A stretch of 64,000 bases of DNA from Dyella terrae (GTDB taxonomy: Bacteria; Pseudomonadota; Gammaproteobacteria; Xanthomonadales; Rhodanobacteraceae): contig NZ_SIZZ01000002.1 in NCBI RefSeq assembly GCF_004322705.1, positions 1 to 64,000 of the forward strand. The letters are read 5' to 3'. The first letter of the stretch is position 1; every line of letters starts with the position of its first letter. Below the pieces are notes generated by a model. That model made no database searches. It was not told the DNA's origin and saw only the letters and a list, made by a program, of their open reading frames with translations. A program made the translations under genes and the position numbers. Below, piece after piece: positions 43,860 through 54,100 of the stretch.

Positions 43860-45209
43860 CTACAAGCGCATGGCGGGTTGCCGCTGGGTTTGCTCGGGAG
43901 TGATTTCCTTGGTGAGGGATTCTGTAAGTGACGGGGTCATGGATTGGGCCTGCGTCTGCAGCCAGTCAATCGCCTGGGTGCTCCTGGCCATCGGCGTATC
44001 GAGTGCCTCCACGGTGTTGACGCACGCGTGCTGGTCGTAGAAATGATCCTTGCCCGGCGTGTTGCGCTGCGTCGCCCACATCTTCGCCGCGTTGTCGCTG
44101 GGTATGACCTGATCAATGCGGACAAGGCCCGCCTCCATCGATGCGGCCGTGAGCGCGGCGGCAAGGTTGTCGCTGCGCTGGTCGGGTTCGCGATCGAACT
44201 TGGCGTCGAGTCGGTAAACCTGGTCGCGAGCCTGGAGGTACATGGTGTAGGCGGGGTGGGAGGGGTGGTCGAGTTGGGTTTCGCAGGTTTGGCTGAGGTT
44301 GTGTTCGCGCAAGTCGGTGAGGCTTTGGGTGAGTGTGCGCTGGGTGGCTGCCCCAGCGATGCCGTCGGCGGTGAGGGAGTGGTCGGATTGGAACTGGAGG
44401 ACGGCGAGGCGAGTAGCAGGGCCGAAGCGGCCGTCAGGTGTTAGCGGGTGACCTTCGGGGGAGGTGTAACCGAGTTCGGTGAGGTCGCGTTGGAGTTGTT
44501 CGACGCGGTCGCCTTGGCTGCGGAGGCGGAGTGGGGAGCTCTCCATCTCGGTTGGTCGCTTCGCCAAATTTCCTCGCCGTCGAAGTTCGTCAATTCCCGG
44601 ATCTCCCTGTTGAATGGCTTTTATCAACTCATCATCAAGTACAGATCGCCATGCACTGGCGTCCATTGCCCGATCTGACTTGCCATTACCTCCGCCGTTA
44701 ATAGCACGCCCTGCTTTTCTGGCGTCCAATTTGGCCGAGGCTGGCACGCCGTGCTCCCAATACGCCAAAGCGAGTTTCGCGGCCGTATCCGGATCCGCGG
44801 CGCGCTCGGGGTTAGAGATCAGGTCGACGCCAATGCGATCGCCATAAGTTTGGTAGTTGTACCTACCCGTGAGTTGCATGTAACCGCGGCCGTGATATCG
44901 ATAGCCGTCACCCGGTTCAGTGTTTCCCAGATCGGCGTGACCGTCGTACATGACGGTTGCGATCTTGACGGGGTCCTTGGTCGCGATCGCATCATCAATC
45001 TCGCTATCGGAAAACCGATCGGGAATACTTTTCACCGACGCGAGCAATCTCTCCTTGGACGAGTAGATGAGCTTCTCTCGCATAACCGTAAAACTCCCGG
45101 TCTCTACGGAGGCATTTCCCATAAACGCGGCAAGCTCATCCGGTGACGTCATTCCTGATGCAATGGCGGAGCGTAGAAGGTGAATAGACGAGTCGTTGAT
45201 GTTAAGCAT
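43860..45209 (-). CDS. type IV secretion effector (X-Tfe): GH19-like muramidase + PG-binding + XVIPCD
   Basis: This encodes 449 residues with three parts. Residues 1-200 are a GH19/endolysin domain with the candidate acid E36 (NASVETGSF) and YHGRGYMQLTGRYNY. Residues 225-300 are a peptidoglycan-binding repeat (RVEQLQRDLTELGY...DGRFGPATRLAVLQFQ). Residues 313-430 match XVIPCD, the signal for the Xanthomonadales antibacterial T4SS: DHPSHPAYTMYLQARDQVYR, GLVRIDQV (family form GLxRIDHV), and a Gln-rich tail. There is no signal peptide, as expected. The start follows GAGGAGA, 3 bases after the immunity gene. It should be delivered into rival cells to cut peptidoglycan; T4SS genes are not in this window. 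Confidence 0.9.
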   Translation of the reverse strand: MLNINDSSIHLLRSAIASGMTSPDELAAFMGNASVETGSFTVMREKLIYSSKERLLASVKSIPDRFSDSEIDDAIATKDPVKIATVMYDGHADLGNTEPGDGYRYHGRGYMQLTGRYNYQTYGDRIGVDLISNPERAADPDTAAKLALAYWEHGVPASAKLDARKAGRAINGGGNGKSDRAMDASAWRSVLDDELIKAIQQGDPGIDELRRRGNLAKRPTEMESSPLRLRSQGDRVEQLQRDLTELGYTSPEGHPLTPDGRFGPATRLAVLQFQSDHSLTADGIAGAATQRTLTQSLTDLREHNLSQTCETQLDHPSHPAYTMYLQARDQVYRLDAKFDREPDQRSDNLAAALTAASMEAGLVRIDQVIPSDNAAKMWATQRNTPGKDHFYDQHACVNTVEALDTPMARSTQAIDWLQTQAQSMTPSLTESLTKEITPEQTQRQPAMRL

Positions 45210-45212
45210 CGA

Positions 45213-45890
45213 TCAGGTCTCCTCGTTGCCGAGCGGGACCCGGTGCTCACTCAGGAGATCGGAGATGCTCTCCTGGTCAATATCTTTCAGCAGGGTCAAT
45301 GGCAGGGTTTCAGGGAAGGAGACTTGTTCCTTCACGAAATTAGGTAGGCCATCCCGATCGAACTCACGATACGTCGACGTAGCGGAGCCCAGACGCCAGT
45401 TCGATCGCTCCGGCAAGTAGGTCAGCGAATAGGCGTCGTAACCACGAACCTTCTGAGAATAGAACTCAACGGTGAGTGGCGCCGATGTTAGCTGCGCATT
45501 GAGGGCCATTTCAGGGGCGTGGTAGCTGTAATGGTTGTAAACGCAGTCAACGATTCGGTTGCTGCGCGCAGTTTCGATCCAATGATCACCTTGCCGGCGA
45601 AGGATTACCAAGTCACAAGGATTCTCTTCCCAGGAGCGACCGCGTTCTGTTCCGTGCCGGATCGCTGCAATCGCACCAAGTGCTTCGTCGCCGAAGAGGT
45701 TCGATTGTTCTCGGAACGCAAGAATCGTGTCGTTTTCCTCCATCAGTGCGCGAACATTTGCGGGAACGTTTTGTGGAGGTGCGGTCCCTGTAGCCGATGC
45801 CGTACCTACGGCGTAGGCCGCAACGACGGCCGAAGGCCTCCCCTTTCTAATCCAATCAAACCAACCCTTCTCGGCCAAAAAACGTTTCAT
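45213..45890 (-). CDS. predicted immunity protein (X-Tfi) for the adjacent T4SS effector
   Basis: This encodes 225 residues. Its stop codon lies 3 bases from the effector's start, the order seen in X-Tfi/X-Tfe pairs. The N-terminus (RKGRPSAVVAAYAVGTASA) is mildly hydrophobic and may be an export signal, as immunity against a wall-cutting enzyme must act in the periplasm. The body contains a Trp/Tyr-rich region and two Cys. AAGGAGG precedes the ATG at 45890; the upstream frame has no coding character. Immunity is inferred from position, not from homology. Confidence 0.75.
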   Translation of the reverse strand: MKRFLAEKGWFDWIRKGRPSAVVAAYAVGTASATGTAPPQNVPANVRALMEENDTILAFREQSNLFGDEALGAIAAIRHGTERGRSWEENPCDLVILRRQGDHWIETARSNRIVDCVYNHYSYHAPEMALNAQLTSAPLTVEFYSQKVRGYDAYSLTYLPERSNWRLGSATSTYREFDRDGLPNFVKEQVSFPETLPLTLLKDIDQESISDLLSEHRVPLGNEET

Positions 45891-46551
45891 GACTTCCTCC
45901 TTGGTGACGCTGTGAAAACTGCCTAGCGTCGTGGAGGTGTCTGCGTAGCGGTATCGGGATGGGCTGACTGTGGGGTAGGGGAGTGTAGGGTGTGGTGGTA
46001 GTCGGTGGCGGCAACGTGGCAACATTTTGGTTTGGCGCGCATGCATCGCGGTCTCTTACGCGTAGCGACCTCGCATGGTTGTCGCCTTTCTATCCACGTC
46101 GTCATGCCGGCGAACGCCGGCATCCACTGGCGATGCGGTGACAAAGGCCGCGCCAAGTCGTGCTCTTGAAGTGTTCAAGATGGTCCCTGGGTGCTATCGA
46201 TTACCTCGGCGTGGTCGCGCATGGATGCCGGCGTTCGCCGGCATGACGCCTTGGGGTGTGATGTGATTGCTGGTCGTGATCGCCACTGGGTGCCTGCCTG
46301 CGCAGGCATGACGACGGTGGGGGTGTGGTGCGATAGGTGGAGGTAGTCGCGGCTGGATCCCCGCTATGGAGGGCATGACGACATGGGATGGGATGCGATG
46401 CCAGGTGTGGTCGCCACTGGGTGCCTGCCTGCACAAGCATGACGTTCTTCCCTGCGCGAGCGTTTGCTGGTGCCTGATGACGTTGTTGAGGTCGGCAGCC
46501 AATGCTTTGGCATTTGCCACCCCCTGTCGCCATCCCCTAGATTCCCCAGCC
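45891..46551. other. non-coding region with scattered REP palindromes
   Basis: I find no gene in these 661 bases. REP units lie near 46100-46127, 46221-46248, 46287-46314 and 46417-46443, with a degenerate one at 46351. They are in alternating orientation, unlike the strictly tandem array at 43.4-43.8 kb. Confidence 0.7.
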
Positions 46552-46989
46552 ATGGCACTCAAACGCATGGACAACGTAGGTATCGTCGTCGAGGACCTGA
46601 CGGCGGCGATCACTTTCTTCAGCGAGCTCGGCCTTGAGCTGGAAGGGCGCGCCACGATCGAAGGCGAGTGGGCCGGTCGCGTGACGGGGCTGACCGATCA
46701 GTGCGTCGAGATCGCGATGATGCGCACGCCGGATGGTCACAGCAGGCTCGAGATTTCGCGTTTCATCTCGCCGGCCGTTGTCGCCGATCACCGCAACGCG
46801 CCGGTGAACGCGCTGGGGTATCTGCGCGTGATGTTTGCGGTGGATGACCTCGACGAGACGCTTGAGAAGTTGAGCAAGCAAGGTGCGGAGGTGGTCGGGG
46901 ACATCGTCAATTACCGCGACATCTACCGGCTGTGCTACATCCGTGGGCCGGAGGGGATTCTTATCGGGCTGGCGCAGGAGCTGGGCTGA
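46552..46989 (+). CDS. VOC (glyoxalase/bleomycin-resistance fold) family protein
   Basis: This is a 145-residue VOC superfamily protein with two beta-alpha-beta-beta-beta modules: MDNVGIVVEDLTAAITFFSE at the start and VMFAVDDLDETLEKLSKQGA in the second half, ending IRGPEGILIGLAQELG. In enzymes of this fold the modules hold a metal ion; here several usual ligand positions (His/Glu) are only partly kept. Functions range from thiol-dependent isomerases to resistance proteins. The start at 46552 is set by the conserved N-terminal strand. Confidence 0.88.
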   Translation: MALKRMDNVGIVVEDLTAAITFFSELGLELEGRATIEGEWAGRVTGLTDQCVEIAMMRTPDGHSRLEISRFISPAVVADHRNAPVNALGYLRVMFAVDDLDETLEKLSKQGAEVVGDIVNYRDIYRLCYIRGPEGILIGLAQELG

Positions 46990-47071
46990 CAGGCGATGCG
47001 GATTCGGTGGGTTGCGGGATCGAAGTGGTGATGAGTGCAACGCGCGTCACGGCACACGATCCATTGAAACG

Positions 47072-47506
47072 TCACTCGCGTGATGGCTTGCCGTCGCCCT
47101 GCATCTGTGCGGTTGCCTCGGCGAGTGTCTGCGTATCGCGTGTGACGGCGTACTCGCGATGGCTGCCGTCCGCCATGAGCACATGTGCCGACCTGTTATA
47201 ACCGCGCCCACCCTGTTCCAGCACGACCACCCAGGTGTCGCCATCATGACCGGCGACGACAAATCGGCGCATCGGCCAGGGTTTGTCGATGACGTCTGTG
47301 CTGTTGAACTCTGCGCCGCGCTCCGCAATGCCACCAGTGCCCGGCGCATCGGCGCGAAGCCGGTGCTGGATGTCGATCGGCAGTGTGGCGAGTGTTGCCA
47401 CGGGTGTGAGCTGCAGACCTCTCCACGGCACCTGAGGGTCAGCTGCCGAGAGTCCGAAGGAGGCTGCCAGCAAGCTGGTCGCCAGCCAGAGTTGCCATCC
47501 GCGCAT
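47072..47506 (-). CDS. secreted protein, tandem paralog B
   Basis: This encodes 144 residues with a signal peptide (MRGWQLWLATSLLAASFGLSA). It shares with the neighbouring gene at 47524-47973 the core GIAERGAxFNxTDxI, PMRRFxVAGHDGxxWVVxLExGG, and AHVLxxDGxHREY. GGGGAGA precedes the ATG at 47506. Both proteins end with a short charged tail. The fold and substrate are unknown to me. The gap to the partner gene is only 17 bases, so the two form an operon. Confidence 0.7.
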   Translation of the reverse strand: MRGWQLWLATSLLAASFGLSAADPQVPWRGLQLTPVATLATLPIDIQHRLRADAPGTGGIAERGAEFNSTDVIDKPWPMRRFVVAGHDGDTWVVVLEQGGRGYNRSAHVLMADGSHREYAVTRDTQTLAEATAQMQGDGKPSRE

Positions 47507-47523
47507 GCGATCTCTCCCCATGT

Positions 47524-47973
47524 CTACCGATAAGGCGTATCGAATGGTGCCGCGTCGCCTTCGCCCTTCATCTGGTCGACCACGTCTTTAAGCGAATCAA
47601 TTTTGCCGGCCAGTAGGTACTCACGATGCGTACCGTCCGGTTTGAGTACGTGCGCGACCTTCCGGTACGCAAAGCCCCCGTGTTCCAGAGCGACGACCCA
47701 CACATGGCCGTCATGTCCGGCCACGATGAAGCGGCGCATGGGGTCGCGGCTCATGATGATGTCCGTTGCATTGAACGGCGCACCGCGTTCGGCGATGCCG
47801 CCTACGCCCGAGGCGTCGCCACGAAGCCTTTGACGAACCGTGGCAGGTAGTGCCGACAGCGTTTCTACCGGCGTAAGCGAGTAGTCCTTCCATGCAACGG
47901 GCGCATCGCTTGCCGCGACGCCGAGCGACATCGCGAGCAGCGTAGTGGCGACAGAGCCCATCCATTTTTCCAT
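47524..47973 (-). CDS. secreted protein, tandem paralog A
   Basis: This encodes 149 residues with a signal peptide (MEKWMGSVATTLLAMSLGVAA) and a body about half identical to the gene that follows it. AAAGGGGGCT lies before the ATG at 47973. The two copies have diverged enough that the duplication is old, while the GIAERGA and VAGHDG segments are kept, pointing to a shared functional core. There is no known family match. Confidence 0.7.
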   Translation of the reverse strand: MEKWMGSVATTLLAMSLGVAASDAPVAWKDYSLTPVETLSALPATVRQRLRGDASGVGGIAERGAPFNATDIIMSRDPMRRFIVAGHDGHVWVVALEHGGFAYRKVAHVLKPDGTHREYLLAGKIDSLKDVVDQMKGEGDAAPFDTPYR

Positions 47974-48060
47974 GGAGCCCCCTTTGAGGCTTCCATCCTG
48001 CCCGGTTGTCCAGTCGGGCGAAATAGGCACGTTGGCTTGGCCATGCCCCGCCGCCCGGGC

Positions 48061-48094
48061 AAAAAAAACCGGACCCCGCTTTCGCAGGGTCCGG
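48061..48094 (-). terminator. Rho-independent terminator of the autotransporter gene
   Basis: On the minus strand CCGGACCC and GGGTCCGG form an 8-bp stem with a 10-base loop, followed directly by eight T residues. It lies 16 bases past the autotransporter stop codon. Confidence 0.92.
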
Positions 48095-48109
48095 TGCCGA
48101 TCACATGAC

Positions 48110-51100
48110 TCAGAAGTGCTTGGTGAAGCCCACCGTCAAGGCGTTGTCCTTCAGGTCGCCGGAGAACTGGCCCTGGTAATCCAGGTACAGGTTCCATGAC
48201 GCGCCGGAGGTGGCGGTGACGCGAGCGCCGACCGTGGCCGTGCCCTTGCCGAGGCGATTGCCCGGCAGGGTGAACACGGTGCCGTCTTCGGCGGCCACGG
48301 TGACGGCCGGCGTGCCGCTGCGCGTGTTGTAGCGGTAGCCGACTTCGAACTGCGGCACGTAGGTGACGTTGCCGGAGGTGAAGGCGTGTCCGAAGGCGAC
48401 GGAGGCGTAGGGCTGCAGCGTGTTGAGCGTGCTGCTCTTGCCGCTGACGCCATAAGCCGACGCCAGTTCGCTGCCGCTCTTTACCGTCTCATGGAAGCTG
48501 TCGAGCGACTGGTGCTGGTACAGCGCGCCGAGCTTCGGCGTGACTGCCCACGTACCGGCCTGCAGCGGCCATGCGGCCTGCAGTGCGGCGGAGTACGCAT
48601 CGCCGCCGGGCTTGGATTCGGCGAAGCCGATGCCGGTGGCGCGCTGGATGCGGTAGTCGCCGAACGAGGCATCGACCACGCCCGAGAGCACCACGGCGCC
48701 GACGTTGGCGAAGCCGTACATGCCCACGTGTGCGGTATCGACGCGACCCTTGCCGTGTGCGGCGTCGGTGGCGTTGATGCGCGACACGCCGGCTTCCACG
48801 CCCAGGTGCGCCGCGTCACCCACGGCGGCATCGAAGCCACCGTTGATGCCGAAGCCACTCGAGTTGAGGTGGTTGCTGCCATCGAGCTGATAGGCCGAAC
48901 CGCTCGCCTGCACCCACAGGCCCGGCTTGCAGCCGTCGCGCGTCACGCCCTGCGTCGTGGTCGGCGACGCGCCGCAGTCGGCGGTCGGGGCGAGCAGCGA
49001 TGCATCGAGCACGGTGGTCAGGTTGCGCTGGCCCTGCAGTGAAACGAGACGCTGCATGTTGCCGAACAGCGCGCCGTCGGCCGGTGCTACCACCACTGGA
49101 TCGGTGGGGTTCGTCGGGCCGGTCGGGTTGGTCGGGTTGGTGGGCGTGCCCGGATCCGTCGGGCCTGTGCCCGTACCCGAGCCGGTGAGGCCCAGTGTCA
49201 CGTTGGTGCCGGTGTAGTTGACGGTCGAGTTGATGCCCGTCGGTGCGCCGGTGGAGGTCACGCTGCCGAAGGTGCCGGTGACCTTGTTGGCGGTGAGGAT
49301 GGTGTAGTTCGTGGCGGTGTAGGTGCCCGGTGCGTAGATCAGGTTCAGCGTGCCGGCGAGGCTCGCGTTGCCCAGCACGTGCAGCTGCGAGGCCGCCGTC
49401 GGCGTGACGTCGATGGCGAGCGTGCCGTTGGCCGACTGGATGTAGTCGCCGTTCACGGTCAGCACGCCGACCGAGCCGCCCGGACGCACGATGCCGTTGT
49501 TGACCAGGTTGCCGAAGAGGGTGCCGTGGCCGCGCAGCGTGCCGCCCGCATCCACCAACGCATCGCCACCCCAGGCTGCGCCTTCGTGATCGGCATCGCC
49601 GATTTCCAGCGTGCCGTTGGTGACGTGCGCTTCGCCGGTGCTGTTGCTGGCGCCGTTGAGGATGGTCATGCCCGCGCCGCTCTGCACGACGCCGCCGGTG
49701 CCGGCGAGCACGCCGGTGTAGATCACCGTGTCGTCGCGATCAAACTCCAGCGTGCCGGTCGACTGCACGTGCTGCGAGGCGAGGCTGCCGCCCGCGGTGA
49801 GCACCAGCGTGCCACCGTTGATGATGGTGTTGCCGGTGTACGTGTTGGCGCCGGTGAGCGTCTGCACGCCGCCGCTGATGGTCAGGCTGCCGTCACCGGA
49901 GATCACGCCGGCGAAGGTGTCCTGGCCGTGGGTGATGTCGAGGTTCTTCGTGCCGAGCACGACGTTGCCGCCGCCGGCCAGCGTGGCCAGCTGCGTCGCG
50001 CCGCCGCTGATGCCGGAGACATCGAGCGTGCCGTCAACGATGACGCCGCTGGACGCGGCCAGACTGCCGTCGCCCGACAGCGCAAGCGTGCCCTGCGCGA
50101 TGTTCCACACGCCGGTGGATCCGACGGCACCGGTGACCGTCCAGGTACTGTTGCCGGACTTCATGAAATGCGCGAAGCCGGCGTATTGCGTCGAGCTGCT
50201 GGTGCCGATGGTGTCGACGATCTGCGAGAGATCGAACGACGCGCTGGTGTCGCCGCCGAGCGCCAGCGTGTCGCCGCCGTGGGTGTTGCCACTGGTGCTG
50301 ACGACGTTGCCGTCGAAGCTGTAACCGGTGGCCAGCGTGAGGTCGTTGCCGCCGCCCGAGAACTGCACGGCGTCCGCGCGCACGTTGCCGTCGCCCGACA
50401 TGCCGCCGGCGATCAAACCCTGGTTGAGGATGTGTGCGTTGCCGGTCGACACCACGCCCGCGCCACCGGCACCGACGGCACCTGCCACGCCGTCGGAACC
50501 CATGGCACCGGCGGCGCCCGTGTCACCGGCAGGCCCGGCTGGCGTGCCCATGCCACCCGGACCACCCTGGCCACCGGCGCCGCCGAAGCCCGCCAGCGCG
50601 AGGCCGCCCATGCCCCCCGTACCGCCGTGAATCGACCCGGTGTTGACGAGCGTGAAATCCGAACCTTGCACCGCAGAGCCGCCGGTGCCCCCCACGCCGC
50701 CCGTGCCGCCGTTTCCGCCCTGGCCTCCTACGCCACCGGTGCCACCCTTGCCACCCGCTCCCCCTCCGGGGGGGGTCAGCGAGCCAATGCTGCCCGCGTT
50801 GCCCCGGCCACCGGTGCCACCCCGGGCGGTGCCACCGTCGCCACCATGTCCGCCCCAGATCTGGCCATCGTTGGTGAGGGTGAAGCCGGTGCCCGCCACG
50901 GCGTGTCCGCCCGTTCCACCCACGCCACCCGTGCCGCCGTTATCACCGATGCCGCCGGGGCTGCCCACGAGACCCGTGCCGAGGCCGCCGTTCACGCCAT
51001 TGGCAGAACCACCCTCGCCGCCGGTGCCGCCGAGCAGCAGGCCGCTGTTGTGGATGGCGCCGCCGGTGAGCGCAGTGACCGCATCGATGCCCTGTCCACC

Positions 51101-54100
51101 GTGACCGCCCGCCACGATGACGGTAATCGCCGACGTGCCTTTCGTACCTGCGTCGCCCTGGATCCCGGCGCCGGAGTCCACGTCGAGCGTGGTGTCGGAC
51201 GCCATGGTGATGCGCGATACCTGCGCGGTGGCATCGATCGTCAGCGTGCCTTCGGCCAGCGTCCAGCGCTGGTTCGCCGATTGACCATGGGTGAGCGTCC
51301 AGTTGCTGCTGCCCGACTTCACGAAGGTGTCGAAGCCGAGGATGCTGACGCCGAGGGCATCCTGGTTGAACGTGCCGTTCAACGTGCCACCCAGCGCGAA
51401 CGTATCGCCGCCGGCGCTGACCACGTTGCCGATGAAGCTATAGCCGGACCCGACGGTCAGAAGGTTGTTGCCGCCCGTGAAGTCGATGGCGTTGGCGCGC
51501 GTGCCATTGCCACCGAGGCCGCCAGCAATGATGCCGTCGGTGAATACCGAGCTGCCGCCCATGCTGCGGATGCCTGCGCCACCGGCACCGCCGATGCCCA
51601 CGGCGCCACTGATGCCGCTACCACCATTGGGGCCGTCGGTGCCGCGGAGACCCGCATAGCCCGGCATGTAACCCTGTCCGGGCTCGCCGCCCGCTCCACC
51701 CAGGCCAGCGAGGCCGCCCGTGGCGACGCCGCCAAGGCCACCGTTGCCGCCGGAGATCGAGCCGTGATTGATCACGGCGAAGTTCGCACCGGATACGCCG
51801 TTGCCTCCGGCGCCGCCGCTGCCGGCCATGCCGCCCATGCCGCCGGTGCCGCCCGCGCCGCCATTGCCGCCGTCGCCGCCGGAGTAGGTGCCGGTATTGT
51901 TGCCGTTGCCACCCTTGCCGCCGTTGCCGCCGTTACCGCCGTTGGCGTTGCCACCGAAGCCGCCGTTACCGCCGGTGATGGTGCCGGTGTTGGTGAGCAG
52001 GAATCCGGTGCTGCCGTGGACGCCGTCACCGCCCTGGCCACCCGCGCCGGCCATGCCGCCGGAGCCACCGAAGCTACCCGGGCTGCCATGGTCACCGGGC
52101 GTGCCATTGGCACCGTTCCCGCCGTCCACGCCCGTGATGCCGTTGCTCGAACCACCGTTGCCACCGTTGCCGCCGGTGAGTGCACCGTCGTTGGTGATGA
52201 CCGCGCCGGCGCCTGCCTCGACGGCATGCGCACCGGCTTCGCCTGCGCCGGCGATCGCGATGGGCAGCGGCAGCGGGTTGATCACGTCGTTGCCATCGGT
52301 GCCGGTGCTGCCGATGACGCCGGTGCCGCTGGCGACGTCGAGCGACGAGCCATCGCCAAGCGCGACGCCGCTGAGCATGGCGCCGCCGCGCAGTGCGAGG
52401 CCGCCTTCGGTCACCGTCCACGCGGTGCGGCTGGTGCTGTTGCCGGTGAGCGTCCAGGTGCTGGTGCCGCTCTTTTCGTACAGACCAAAGCCGACGATGT
52501 CGTTATCCAGCTGCGCGAGATCGAACGTGCCGTCTTCCGTGCCGCCGAGCGCGAGTGTGTCGGTGCCGGAAGTGCCTCTGACCTGGCCGTCGAAGTGGTA
52601 GCCGTTCCACAGCTCCAGACGATTGTTGCCGTTGTAGAACACGATGGCCGCTGCGCGCACGCCGTCGGCACCCAGGCCACCGCTGATGGTGCCGCCGTTG
52701 ATGACGGTCTGGTGGCCGTAGGCGTTGATGCCATTGCCGCCGAAGCCGCCTGCGCCGTCGGTGCCGCTGCCAGAACCCGCGCCGCCGACGCCGCCGTTAC
52801 CACCCTGGATGGTGCCGGTGTTGGTCAGGATGCCCTCGGCACCGTACGCGCCTGCGCCGCCGTTGCCGCCGCGACCGCCGTAACCGGCCATGGCAGCACT
52901 CCCTGCCGCACCGCCTGCGCCGCCGTTGCCACCGGTGATGGTGCCGGTGTTGGTGACGTTTCCGTAGGTGCCCATGCCGTAACCGCCACCGCCGCCGTGG
53001 CCACCGTTGCTGGCGCCACCCATCGGTGTCCCGCCTCCGGCACCACCCGCACCGCCCGCGCCGCCGGTGATGTTGCCGTGGTTCACGAGCGACGTGTCGT
53101 AGCCGGCCGTAACGCCGAAGCCACCGTAACCGCCGCCGCCGCCGTACCCGGCCCGTGCATTCGGAAGGCCGCTGGACGCATCGCCGCCGGTGCCGCCCAG
53201 GCCGCCGGCACCGCCAACGATGCTGCTGTCGTTGATCAGGCCGGAGCCGTTGAGGAGCTCGACGCCCGCGCCGCCGCGTCCGCCGTATCCACCATTGCCA
53301 CCGGTCAACGTGGCGTTGCCGCCGCGTCCGCCCTGGCTGGCCGCGCCGCCTGCGATGGTGCCGGCGTTGTGGATGGTCGACGCGTCGCCGGAGACACCCG
53401 CGCCGCCGCTGTTGCCCGAGCCACCCGAGCCGCCGGTGGTGAGGTCGTTCAACCCCGCGCCACCGTTTCCGCCCGCGCCACCCTGGCCGCCGTAAATGTA
53501 GCCGTCGTTGTCCACGGCGACGTTGCGCACCATGAGGCCGTTGCCCGCCTCGGAGGCCTGGCCGCCCGAGCCGGCGGTCAGGCCGTATCCCTCATTCCAG
53601 CCGCCGATGCCGCCATTACCGCCATTGCCGCCCATGACCAGGCCATGGTTCGTCACCGTCGTCAGGATGTTGTCATCGGCGTCGCGCTGACCATCCACGC
53701 CAAGGCCGATGCCACCCCGGCCGCCGTAGCCGCCCACACCTGCGGCGTCGGTCGAGTCCACCCACGCCATGTTGCCGCCCTGGCCGGCGAAGCCGCCGTG
53801 GCCGCCACGAATGACGCCGGACGCGCCCACGATGACGCTGGCCGTCGTACCCACGCCGATGCCGCCGTCACCGCCGTCACCACCCTGGGCAGGCAGCGAT
53901 TTGTTGGACGCGCCGGCGTCGCCGCCGTTGCCACCGTTACCGGCGCTCACCGTGCCGTCGATGGTGACAAGCGAGAGATCGTCGACGCCCAGGCCAATGC
54001 CGCCCGCACCGCCGCCACCGCCACCGCCCGCAGCCATGGGAAGCGCATCGGGAAGGGATATGCCGCCACCGGCGCCACCGTGTCCACCGTTGCCGCCATT

